Positions 1 to 8,262 of a DNA stretch of 10,885 nucleotides are shown here, in pieces. The translations under genes were made by a program, and so were the position numbers. The stretch lies in assembly GCA_003550305.1 (NCBI GenBank), contig QKYT01000174.1, positions 1-10,885 on the forward strand, given 5' to 3'. Within the stretch, counting starts at the first letter, position 1, and each line of letters starts with the position of its first letter. Under the pieces are notes generated by a model, which saw only the letters and a list, made by a program, of their open reading frames with translations, searched no databases and was not told the DNA's origin. The stretch is from Glomus cerebriforme (lineage: Eukaryota > Glomeromycota > Glomeromycetes > Glomerales > Glomeraceae).

Positions 1-49
1 TACAGAACTCACTATCGAGTCCTTAAAAAAAATACAGAGATATTTATAT

Positions 50-165
50 AAAATAAAATATATATAAATTAATAATAAATATAATAAATATAATAAAGAT
101 AATAATTATAATAACTATAAATAATATAATAAATATAATAAANATAATAAATATAAACTATATAA
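50..165. repeat. AT-rich AAT/AATATA microsatellite
   Basis: Almost pure A and T, made of irregular AATAATA, AATATAATA and ATAATAAAT steps. One undetermined base lies at 143, and further undetermined bases follow at 185, 209 and 228, so the assembly is weak here. No coding capacity is visible. Confidence 0.85.
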
Positions 166-512
166 ATCTAATCTACATTATAACNTTTATCAGGTTTATA
201 GCTAAGATNAACTAAATCAACCTATATNTGTGGCGCAGTAAACTGTGCCGCAGACAAATCACGTGTATCAATGTGAGGAATTGGCCTATTGTGGAGGACT
301 ACCATCATTTACAGAAAAGAAGACAAGATACTATGTGATGGCCTTCAGACAAGACAGTATAAGCAGTTGACTCAATTCATCTGAAGCATCTATTAGGGTA
401 ACATGATATTGGTGACAATAGGGTAGATAAATAGAAGTAGAATTAGTTTAGTTTTTACCTTAGTATTTTAGTGTTAGATAATTAGGTAGGTTCTTCTTTC
501 TGAAGGTTGACA
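166..512. other. Unassigned stretch with a short GC hairpin and a small open segment
   Basis: This stretch is less AT-rich than its surroundings. At 232-250 GGCGCAG and CTGTGCC can pair around a TAAA loop, with one G-T pair. From 257 to 370 one plus-strand frame is open for 37 codons, ends in TGA, and has an ordinary composition (for example YCGGLPSFTEKKTRYYVMAF). It has no start codon nearby and its upstream frame contains a stop, so it could be a tail exon, a fragment of a decayed repeat, or chance. I recognise no family and see nothing else between 371 and 512. Confidence 0.3.
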
Positions 513-573
513 TTAGCAGCCAGCTTCTATAAAATTCTTTAGAAAAGTTAGTGAGCTTTTATAATCATCAGAA

Positions 574-737
574 AGTTTTAAACAGGTGTATAAAGTATAA
601 ACATACATCATGTGTTGCTTAACACCAAAAAAGTGTAGTGCAATGAACCCTTTGTAAACCAACATGATTAAAAATGCATTGTGCAATACTTTTTTAGGTA
701 TATAACAACATACAGTAAAATAACAGCAGTTTAAAAA
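574..737. mobile_element. Decayed inverted-repeat element (MITE-like)
   Basis: The segment at 611-647 (TGTGTTGCTTAACACC...) is an imperfect reverse complement of 675-712. The weaker outer parts near 574-610 and 713-737 (TTTTAAAC...GTTTAAAA) also pair loosely. This is the shape of an old foldback or miniature inverted-repeat transposon of about 165 bp. No clear target duplication is visible, so the borders are approximate. Minus-strand open frame in this interval is a by-product of the repeat. Confidence 0.4.
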
Positions 738-805
738 TGTGTATAACAATACTAGATTAGTTGAAAAATGCATATAAAAATGTTAAAAAACGTGTATAAC
801 AATAC
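733..805 (+). repeat. Two direct copies of a 20-bp motif
   Basis: AAAAATGTGTATAACAATAC at 733-752 recurs at 786-805 with one change (AAAAACGTGTATAACAATAC). The offset is 53 bp. No function is evident. The following 806-959 is AT-rich and holds nothing I can name. Confidence 0.7.
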
Positions 806-959
806 AAATTTTAGCATATATTAATTACATTTAATAATTAAAAGTATTGTTAATTGATTTTATTATGTATAAACTATATTCGTTTATTAAAAATGTATTA
901 AATTACAAATTCTTCCTAGATATACTAACTATGCTATACTAACTAATTATTCAATTCTA

Positions 960-2833
960 ATATCTAAATCCAGAACCTACAAAAAAGTAACTAAGTTTTA
1001 CAGCTAAATTACGAAACTTACATTTCTGACTCCCAAAAACCCAAATTTTAAGGAACAAACTGAATCTACAAAAAAAAAGAAAAATATTCGGTTAGAATAT
1101 TTTTATACAAAGAAAAAAAATAAAAAACAAAGTTTATAATGAAACGAACGTTACAAAACTTATGTTTCAGTTTCTGTTTTCAGAATCAAATCTACAAAAA
1201 AAAAGAAATGTTTGGTTAGAATATTTCTAATAAAGAAAGAAAAAACAAAAAAATGAAGTTCGTAACGAAATGAACATTACGAAACTTATGTTTCTTTTCT
1301 GATTCTGAATTTCCAGAGCTAAATCTACAAAAAAAAAGAAGAACATTCGATTAAAATGTTCCTAATAAAGAAAAAAAACCAAAAAAAAATGAAGTTCATA
1401 ATGAAATAAACATTACAAAACTTATGTTTCTTTTTTGATTCTAAATTTCCAGAGCTGAATTTACAAAAGAAAAGAAGAAACGTTTAGTTAGAATGTTTCT
1501 TAAAGAAAAAAACCAAAAAAAATGAAGTTTCATAATAAAATGAATATTATGAAACTTACGTTTCCAATCCCAATTCACAAAAGCAAACTACAAAAAAGAA
1601 GAAATGGTCAATTAGAACATTTCTAATAAAGAAAGAAAAAATGAAAAAATGAAGTTTGTAATGAAGTAATTCATTATGAAACTTACGTTTCTTTTCCGAT
1701 TCTGAATTCCAGAGCCAAATCTACAAAAAAAAAAGAATATTCAGTTAAAACGTTTTTTAAAGTAAAAAAACCAAAAAAAATGAAGTTTCATAATGAAATG
1801 AATATTATGAAACTTACGTTTTAGTTTCCTAAATCCAGGAGCAAACTTACAAAAAAAGAAAAAACATTTGGTTAGAACATTTCTTAAAAAAAAAATAAAA
1901 AAAAATGAAGTTTCATTATAAAACTTATGTTCTGAAAAGAAAGTTTCAAAGTTTTGACTTTAAAACTTACCAGATTTCTAAGCTGAAATCAAAAAAAAAC
2001 CTGATCCTACAAAAAAAATGAAAAAAAAGAAACGTTAGTACTGTTTCTACTAATGATTCTTTAAATAAATGCATCAGATGGGAATTTCACAAAAAAACTT
2101 CCATGCCCGAAATAAAATCCAAGAACCTACAAAAAGAAAAAAGAAAAAATGTTAGAAATATTTCTATTTAAAAAAAAGAATAGTAAGTTTCATTACAAAA
2201 CTTACCATTTTCTAATTCCAAGTGTCTGAACCAAAGGAGAGTCTACAAGAAAAGAAAAAGAACCATTAGAAAGTATTTCTAAAAAAAAAGAAAAAAAATG
2301 GCAAGTTTCACGAAGAAACTTACCATTTCCCAATTTCACATATTAATCTGAAAGCCAAGAGAACCTATAAAAGAAAAGAGAAAGAAACATTAGAAATGTT
2401 TCTAATAAAAGAAACCCAAAAAAAAATACGGTAAGTTTCTCAAAAAAACTTGAGAAACTTACCTTTCCAATTCCAGTATCAAACTGAAAGCATAGAGAAA
2501 CTACAAGAAAAGAAAATTAAAATGTTAGAAATGTTTCTTTAAAAAAAAATGAAAAAAATGATGAGTTTCATGAAGAAACTTACCATTTTCCTTTCCCAAT
2601 CCAGACCGAAGAGCTTAGAGAATCTACAATAAAAAAAAGAAATATTAATAAGCATTTCTAAAAAAAATAACAAAAAAAACTTGTAAGTTTTGCAAAGAAA
2701 CTTACTGGTTCCCACTTTCCAATATCAGACCAAAAACTGAAAGACCTACAAAAGAAAAAAAGAAGAAATGTTAGAAACGTTTCTTTAAAAAAAAATGAAA
2801 AAAAATGGTAAGTTTTACGAAGAAACTTACCAT
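960..2833 (-). repeat. Tandem array of about 15 exon-intron-like units
   Basis: Units of about 105-135 bp begin on the plus strand with CTACAAAA or a close variant, at about 977, 1066, 1192, 1325, 1461, 1588, 1721, 1847, 2007, 2127, 2243, 2365, 2501, 2624 and 2746. Read on the minus strand, each has the order of splice signals: GTAAGT (plus ACTTAC at 2825, 2700, 2578, 2457, 2318, 2200, 1965, 1812, 1681, 1554 and 1016), a CTAAY/TTAAY branch-like site, a pyrimidine tract and TAG. Intron-like lengths on the right side are 85, 82, 83, 98, 81 and 79 nt. The exon-like pieces between are 40, 40, 38, 41 and 37 nt and resemble one another. Toward the left the donors decay to ATAAGT (CTTATG near 1160, 1287, 1421 and 1926). 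Most units also hold two short hairpins, one at the donor (GTAAGTTTC pairing with GAAACTTAC) and one at the branch region. The exon-like pieces do not keep a common reading frame, so coding is unproven. It could equally be a satellite grown from one exon-intron unit. Confidence 0.75.
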
Positions 2834-3570
2834 TTCTCAATTAAAACTAATTTAAGATTTTTACTAAAATTAACTAATAAATTGCAGCTGCAGCTTAATT
2901 GATAAGTGTGATATGCAATTATTTTTTTTAAAATAAACTGGGACTCATATCATGTGATATACATAATACAAAAAAGTATATAATGAGTCTTTTTTCATTT
3001 TTTTTTTCTTTTTTAATTTTAATTTTTTTTTTCAATAATCTTATGAAAAGTCCCTTCTCTATAGATGGGTAAAGGTCATTAGTACTTATAGGAAAAGAGC
3101 CATTGTTACTTCCTTCGCCCATTTATAATAACAAAAAGAGGACATATCAGTAGCAAGATATTTTAAAAGAAAAAATTTTTTAAAACTAATTATTTTTGAA
3201 GTTGGTTAGAATTATGTTTAATATTGGCCAATATAATAATCTGGACCTTGATTTTAAAGATTTTTAATAAATTTAATAAAATTTTAATTATAATTTATAA
3301 AAAAAATTATTTTTCAATATATTTATAAGATAAGTAAATTTAAAATAAATAAAATTTTAATTATATAATAACTATTTATATTATATTAAAAAAATATTAA
3401 GTGGCGTTTATATATAGATATTGCGTAATAGTGTATAATGTGTTTAACAACTGTTGGTATAAAAAAATGCGTATATTAACTGCATATATTAATAAATTTC
3501 AGTATATAGGTGTTTTACAATGTGTTAAACAACTGATAGTGTTGATTAACATGTTGTTTGGTGTATATCA
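2834..3570. other. AT-rich spacer without a convincing gene
   Basis: The segment contains GCAGCTGCAGC near 2884, an imperfect hairpin at 2942-2991 bounded by GACTCAT and ATGAGTC, and a 14-bp palindrome ATATTGGCCAATAT at 3221-3234. Two copies of AATAAAATTTTAATTAT lie near 3277 and 3349. Near 3440 and 3520 two copies of a motif like AATGTGTTTAACAACTG occur as direct repeats. A minus-strand frame starts at 3122 (MGEGSNNGSFPIST...) but soon runs into a lysine-rich A-tract translation. It is discussed as a candidate first exon under findings and is not called here. Confidence 0.5.
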
Positions 3571-4873
3571 ATACCTCCAAAACTTCCTGATGATGTTATG
3601 ATAGCCAAATGGAAAAGAAAGACCTATATCCAGCCATATTAGAGGATTTATTTAACAAGAGGCTGGAGTTTAAAGTATGTCTAGCCCCATTAGGAAAAAA
3701 AAGACATCTTGAGAAGATAATAAGTTCAGCTAAAGAAAGAGGCAAAAGAATTCTAAAAAGCTTATTTTCAGAATACTCATCTGTATGCTTCAATCATGAT
3801 TATCTAAATTCGAAGCAGAAAGCTTTGAAAGTATATATATATGAATACTTTTTATGGGAAAGTGAAAAGCTCAAAATTTCTAATCTTCCTTCGTGAATTA
3901 GCCTGTGAAACTACCACAACGGAAAAGTACAACCTTAATCTTGTCGCAGAATTCATATTAAAGAAAGGGTTTGGGATAAATATGGAGATACCGATTCTTT
4001 GTATTTCACCTATCCAGATAGGTATTACGAGAAATATGATGAAGCCTTCTCTAGAAAAGAGGTTTCTAAAGAAGCGTACTGGGCTGAAATGGTTAATATT
4101 ACTATGAGTGTGATAAAAAAGTTGTGCGATCAAATAAATGCTTATCTAAAATAAAAAGTGGAATCTCTTATCTAAAGATGGCATACAAAGAGGTATTATT
4201 TCCCATCTGCTTTACTGCTGGTAAAAAGAAGTACTTCAGGATTGGGCATAAAGACGTAGTAAACTTTAAGCCAAAAAAACTTTTCATAAAAGAGATAAAT
4301 ACTGTAAAGTAAAGAAAATCTTAGCTTCTCAAATTCATTGAAGAGAAGATTATGAGAAAGGCTATAGATATAAATAATATGCGCTCAATTCACGAAATTG
4401 TTAAAGATATTCTTAGAAAAGCGCAGAACAAGAAATGGAATTTCAATGAATTTATTGTAATGGGAACATGGAAGTCAGAGAAAAAAAATCTTTGCAATAA
4501 TCGCTTTATGGAACATATGAGAGAGAGAAATGAGAGGATTCCTGATTTTGGCAAATACTTTAGCTATATTGTTGTAAAGGGTCCCCGTCTTCACAATGAG
4601 AAAGGTAGGTTAATTCCGTATAGAGTTGGGAATTATATGGAGTACGCGAACATAGCAAAAGAGCAAAACATGAAAATAGATATCAATTATTATTTAGGTA
4701 TTACAATTGCAATGTATACACGTTTTATCAATGAAGATGACAGATATCAACCGTCTCCTTTACATAAAATCATGCAACTCAAGAATTCAGATAAAAGAGA
4801 AAAGCAGATTGATGAATATTTTCAGGATGAGGCTGTAAAATGCCTTAAAAAATATATTAAGAGCTTGCAATAA
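3571..4873 (+). pseudogene. Family B DNA polymerase, carboxy-terminal half, broken
   Basis: This is a remnant of a replicative family B DNA polymerase (template-directed DNA synthesis). Pieces in order: a possible lead-in IPPKLPDDVMIAKW (3571-3612); a helical region with LYPAILEDLFNKRLEFK (3609-3836); motif B, KALKVY followed by MNTFYG, at the 3836/3841 frame change; motif C YGDTDSLY at 3981-4004 with both catalytic aspartates; the KKKY DNA-contact motif in GKKKYFRIG (about 4220-4248); and an intact thumb of 173 codons (4352-4870) ending at TAA 4871. Motif A and the whole exonuclease half are missing. Damage: frame changes near 3610, 3836-3841 (extra TATA in a TA run), 3979 and 4150, and in-frame stops TAA 4310 and TAG 4322. 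Both stops are consistent with C-to-T change in CAA/CAG. The thumb pattern (FSYIVVKGP, RVGNYMEY, INYYLG) resembles RNA-primed viral or eukaryotic enzymes more than protein-primed ones. The broken state and neighbours point to a decayed mobile or viral element. The family is secure; its exact origin is not. Confidence 0.9.
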
Positions 4874-5148
4874 ACTTTTCTAAATACTCTTAGCGAAGTT
4901 CTGGTAATTTCAGGTAAGAAAACTTACAATATTATTTATATTTTTTTCTCTTATAATAATACTGGCTAACTTCAATTTCTATCTTCAATCTTCTGACTCT
5001 GATCATGAAAAATCATCCCTCTAATCCTACAGCTGACCTTCGGATATAGACAGAGATTAGCTGATCATTAGTGATATTTTTATATTTTTACCTGTGTAAT
5101 ATTAACATTTTTTAATTAGACTTGCAGGACTCAAGCTTTATTGGTATA
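4874..5148. other. Short spacer, possible intron signals only
   Basis: This spacer lies between the polymerase remnant and the next decayed gene. A splice-donor-like CAG/GTAAGA at 4911-4919 and an acceptor-like TTAGACTTGCAG ending at 5127 could mark an intron of the downstream gene, but there is no identifiable exon upstream. I see nothing else. Confidence 0.3.
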
Positions 5149-5468
5149 ATGGCTGAACTACATGACCAAGTTTTCGAGTACATAGGAATCTATCTTCTGA
5201 TCATAGAAGAAGATAAGCAGATATTTCGTAAAATAATATCAGAACAGGAGATGATAGAAGATATTGTAATAGATGATTATTAATTTTTACTACAGTATGA
5301 ACATAATGGCAAGGGAGATGACTGAATCCATATTGGTTGGTTATTAGCGTGTATGGTATCCCAAGCTGAAATGCCTTAATAAATCTATCTGAAAATTTAC
5401 CAAAAAAGCTATTGGCTCACATCAAAAAGAGATTCAAAGAAGTTCCACTTATGCCAGTATTTATATAG
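5149..5468 (+). pseudogene. Decayed gene of unknown function
   Basis: I do not recognise the product. Protein-like text is spread over four frame segments in the correct order. First comes an ATG at 5149 with 44 codons, acidic and isoleucine-rich (starts MAELHDQVFEYIGIYLLIIE), closed by TAA at 5281. Then MAREMTESILVGY (5306-5344), WLLACMVSQAEMP (5338-5376) and INLSENLPKKLLAHIKKRFK onward to TAG 5466 (5379-5468). Each segment passes into the next within a few bases, as expected for single-base indels in one ancestral frame rather than for random sequence. It would have been a small, mostly helical protein of about 105 residues. It follows the polymerase remnant on the same strand. No domain or signal peptide is visible. 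Confidence 0.5.
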
Positions 5469-6500
5469 TAATTGATTAGGATTGAAAATAATAATGATCT
5501 GGTCTGGCTGAGAGGTGCTTTGCATAGTCCTTATTTATATAATTTCTATAGGTAAAAAATTGGTTACTTTTTTTCATGAATTTCAGCATTTCCTAGCTAT
5601 GATCTATATAATCGCAATAAGTACTAGGGTAAATATAGAATATATTAACATAGACGATATTAAGGAGCTCGTGATTATAGAAATAGTTGCTGGTAAAGGC
5701 ATCACTTCTGCATTATCTACAGAAATTATTTGAGACGATAGATTAAGAGTGGAAGGTTATGATGAATTATTTATAGGTGGGGATGAAGAATCTACTTCAT
5801 TATGTGAAGCGCCTCTTAGCTCTTTCTTTAACGTTAACTGGTCCCTAAAGGACTTATTTTCCTCTATTAATTTTAATCATTCTGAAGAGCAAATATCTAT
5901 TTTCTGTTTGAATATGCTATTTGAGGACTCTATTCCTTTTTCCATATATTCTATTGTATATTTTTTTGAACTAAGCTCCTTATTCGCTCACTCCAGTTCA
6001 AGTCTGAAAGAATTGATCTCTTTGGGATCATCCATTACAGATGTATTTATTTGGGCTGGCTCTTCTAGTAGCCCCCCACTGCATCCAAATCATGATATAT
6101 ATGCTTAAGTTCTATGTCCTTCAACTTACTTTCCAATTCATATACTTTAGCTTCAAGAAAGAGAATCTTGACCTTGTCAGTGGATGAAGCTTTCTGGATT
6201 AAAGTTGCCTCTCTCTTTAGTGTTTTAATATTTGATTTGAGCAATTTGATTTTGGCAGTATATTTGGCTTCAAGTTCACGTTAACTTTCAGAATGAGACT
6301 TTTATTCAGAAATAAGTTGGAATCTAACTTTAGTGGTGAACACATTTAACTGGCTAATCTTATTTTCAATATCACTATAGCTTCGCTGATACTTCTTTTC
6401 CCGCTCATTGTATTTACTATATTTACCAGTTTTTCACTGAGATCATTAATCTCAGAGTTAAATTTAGTAACGAATCTTATTTTTTTTTGAGCTCTTGCTC

Positions 6501-6508
6501 ATATACAC
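6501..6508. repeat. Left 8-bp target-site duplication of the hAT-like element
   Basis: ATATACAC directly precedes TAGAGGTATG. It matches ATATGCAC after the right end at seven of eight bases; the difference is one transition. Confidence 0.8.
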
Positions 6509-6520
6509 TAGAGGTATGCT

Positions 6521-6682
6521 CCAAAATCTGGTCAATCCAGATATCCAGTTATCCATCTGAAAATTAATCAGATTCAGATTGATCTGTTTGTACTACCAGA
6601 TTGACCAGATGGTTCAACAGATATCTGATCAATCTGATGATCCATTTATATCACCAGATTCACTGGATCTACCAGATTTTTT
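6521..6682. repeat. Left subterminal AATCTG/CAGATT cluster
   Basis: More than ten copies of ATCTG, CAGAT or CCAGATT in both orientations lie within about 160 bp of the left end. This dense, mixed-orientation pattern resembles hAT transposase-binding arrays. The inferred role follows from position and density. Confidence 0.65.
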
Positions 6683-6725
6683 TATAAAACTTTACATACT
6701 GTAATTGAAGGTGGAAGAGTCCCTC

Positions 6726-7146
6726 CTACAAAAAAAAAGAATGTTAGTAACGTTCTTGTATTGAATTATAATAAAAAAAACTATCTTCCTATTCCCCTTT
6801 ATCTCATTTACCTCCAAGAGCTGAGCTGAAGAGTTCATTCCTACAAAAAAGAAAAGAAAAATGAACATTAATAAATGTTCTTGTATTAAAGTTTAATCCC
6901 CCCTCAATTACCTCCAGGAGTCAAGCTGAAGTGTTCATTCCTATAAAAAAGAAAAAAAAAGTACGTTAGTAATGTTCTTATATTAAAGTTTAATAACTTC
7001 CCCCTTCAATCACTTCCAGGAGTCGAGCTGAAGTGTTTGTTCCTATAAAAAAGAAAAAAAAGAACGTTAGCAATGTTCTTGTATTAAAGTTTAATAACCA
7101 CCCTCTTCAATTACCTTCAGGAGCTGAGCCAAAGAGTTTGTTTCTA
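6726..7146 (-). repeat. Second exon-intron-like array, with four 29-nt exon-like pieces
   Basis: Five acceptor-like ends (plus CTAYAAAA at 6726, 6841, 6941, 7043 and 7144) alternate with donor-like ends (plus TTAC at 6808-6811, 6908-6911 and 7111-7114; a weaker CAC at 7013). On the minus strand this gives introns of 86, 71, 73 and 72 nt, with GTAAAT, GTAATT or GTGATT starts, ATTAAT/TTTAAT branch-like text, T-rich tracts and TAG ends. The four pieces between (6812-6840, 6912-6940, 7014-7042, 7115-7143) are each exactly 29 nt and closely related, beginning GAATGAAC or similar and ending TCCTGGAG or similar. The donor wording differs from the larger array at 960-2833, but the order of signals and the strand are the same. 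A 29-nt exon shifts frame at each step, so coding is doubtful unless exons are used in threes. Confidence 0.75.
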
Positions 7147-7227
7147 TAAAAAAGAATAAAAAAGAACGTTAATAAATGTTTTTATATATTAAAATAAAAA
7201 AAAACCCAAAAAAATAAAAAAAATACC

Positions 7228-7402
7228 AGATTTAACCAGATTATTTGATTAATTCGGTCAATCTAGTCATCCGTATAATATCTGATCAATCCAGTGTTAT
7301 CTAACAGATCCATCCAGATTATCTGAAATCTGTTCATTCCTTAATCTGGATTATCCAATCTGTTCAAAAATAGATAACGGATTGAACAGATTTCACTAGA
7401 AC
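7228..7402. repeat. Right subterminal AATCTG/CAGATT cluster
   Basis: This is the counterpart of the left cluster, again with many CAGATT, AATCTG and ATCTGATCAATC copies up to the right terminal repeat. Its extent is similar to the left side, which supports both ends belonging to one element. Confidence 0.65.
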
Positions 7403-7411
7403 ATACCTCTA

Positions 7412-7419
7412 ATATGCAC
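7412..7419. repeat. Right 8-bp target-site duplication of the hAT-like element
   Basis: ATATGCAC follows CATACCTCTA directly. It is the partner of ATATACAC at 6501-6508. Confidence 0.8.
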
Positions 7420-7720
7420 TATCCTCTCTATCTTTTATACCATTCAATGTATGCATATTGGATATAATATTAGCATAGTTATATATTAGAAAAAAAATGC
7501 ATGAATAAATTTCTGAGATAATAGACATAATCTGTTTATTCAGAATAATACATTCTTTCTGAATATCCTGTTTATTCTGTATATTCTATACATCTAGAAT
7601 ATTATCTTCCTATATATCCTGTATATCCTATATATTCAGAATAATATATTCTTTCTATATATCCTATTTAATAAATAATTTCAGAGTATTATATTAGATA
7701 TATAAAAAAATATTGCTACC

Positions 7721-8262
7721 ATGCTTAGGTAATGCATAAGATGTGATGCTCCTTCATTTTTACCAGCCGATTATGACTATATTATGTAATGTGCTAAAAA
7801 AAAGCCTAGAGATAAAGTTTTAAAGGATTTAACAGATAAATATTACACATCACAAAAATGTATTTATCAGATCTGAAGAGGTGAAGAAAAAAATAGGGTT
7901 ACATGGAATCAACCAATTCATATATTAACAGCTGTTCCTGGAGTAACAGCTTCGCTTTCTAATATAAATATTGTAGGTAGGCAGACTGAGCCAGAGATCC
8001 AAGGCTAAGATATTTCTCCATTTACAGAACTGGAAAAACAAATACGTGATGCTAAAATAGAGCCTAGCAAGTCTATTGATTCAGTTTTGGAAGAAAATGG
8101 GAAAGCAAAAAAGACTAAAGGAAGAAATCAAAGTTCAAATCTGCCTTAGCAGAGCTAATTCCATCTTTCATTCAGACTCAACTAATCCTTATGTCGCATG
8201 AAAAGATAGTTGAAAGAAACATAAAAAATATAGCAAATATGAAGAATATATTAGAAAAATAA
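7721..8262 (+). pseudogene. Putative helix-turn-helix protein, broken
   Basis: From ATG 7721 one frame reads as protein through 8110, interrupted by TAA 7730, TAA 7787, TGA 7874 and TAA 8006. Two indels follow near 8110-8118 and 8140-8149, and the last segment ends at TAA 8260 with AELIPSFIQTQLILMSHEKI and a lysine/asparagine-rich helix. Near the amino end, LKDLTDKYYTSQKCIYQI has the spacing of a helix-turn-helix, and the next codon, now TGA, could have been tryptophan before RGEE. After it come a proline/threonine-rich linker (HILTAVPGVTASLSNINIVG) and a charged helical tail (ELEKQIRDAKIEPSKSIDSV). Intact, it would be about 180 residues. A DNA-binding role is inferred from the motif only. 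It converges on the minus-strand gene at 8251-8553, with the two stop regions overlapping. Confidence 0.65.

Larger units (their letters stand above)
6509..7411. mobile_element. Non-autonomous hAT-like transposon, 903 bp
   Basis: The element starts TAGAGGTATG and ends CATACCTCTA, a perfect 10-bp terminal inverted repeat. The similarity continues inward (AATCTGGTCAATCC on the left, AATCTGTTCAATCC inverted on the right). Flanking 8-bp direct duplications and a TAGAGGT-like end are typical of the hAT superfamily. Both ends are packed with AATCTG/CAGATT motifs, as expected for transposase-binding subterminal repeats. The middle carries no transposase, only a tandem splice-like array. The host is the minus-strand coiled-coil pseudogene. 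Removing the element and one duplication copy joins codons for SAY-EQEL in frame. The superfamily call rests on end sequence and duplication length only. Confidence 0.8.
5604..7690 (-). pseudogene. Long coiled-coil protein, broken and split by a transposon
   Basis: On the minus strand, from about 7690 down to TAG at 5604-5606, the frames read as an elongated helical protein. The amino-terminal part (7680-7412) has DIQ/KEYIILN-type repeats, with TAG codons at 7664, 7655, 7628, 7610 and 7586 where the repeat expects glutamine. A hAT-like element (6509-7411) then interrupts it. Across the repaired junction the text reads KDREDSAYEQELKKK. Further pieces are rich in K, E and L with heptad-like spacing (KFNSEINDLSEKL, EREKKYQRSYSDIENKISQL, KVYELESKLKDIELK), then EENKSFRDQLTLKKEL and a serine/proline-rich tail. 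Frame changes lie near 6480 (T run), 6420 and 6072-6077 (C run). In-frame stops are at 6302, 6281, 5988, 5877 and 5757. No enzymatic domain is visible. It could be a structural or scaffold protein. Plus-strand open frames over 5515-6108 are antisense shadows. Confidence 0.7.

Noticed and set aside
513..773. 86-codon minus-strand open frame rich in F, L, C and Y
   Set aside because: It spans the decayed inverted-repeat element, has low-complexity hydrophobic text from AT-rich DNA, and shows no domain.
960..2833. CRISPR-like array
   Set aside because: Whole units, including the parts between hairpins, are related to each other. There are no unique spacers of constant length and no associated genes, and the genome appears eukaryotic.
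2658..2840. Minus-strand 60-codon open frame, phenylalanine-rich
   Set aside because: It runs through two array units and reads the T-rich tracts as poly-phenylalanine; the splice-like layout explains the sequence better.
3401..3601. Plus-strand 66-codon open frame before the polymerase remnant
   Set aside because: It has no family resemblance and an AT-rich composition, and its end overlaps the polymerase lead-in in another frame.
3852..4133. Minus-strand open frames opposite the polymerase remnant
   Set aside because: The plus strand carries polymerase motifs B and C here, so the opposite frames are shadows.
5515..6108. Two plus-strand open frames (5515-5733 and 5749-6108), serine/leucine/phenylalanine-rich
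   Set aside because: They are antisense to the coiled-coil pseudogene. The minus-strand text has heptad-like K/E/L spacing and continues across several repaired breaks; the plus-strand text does not.
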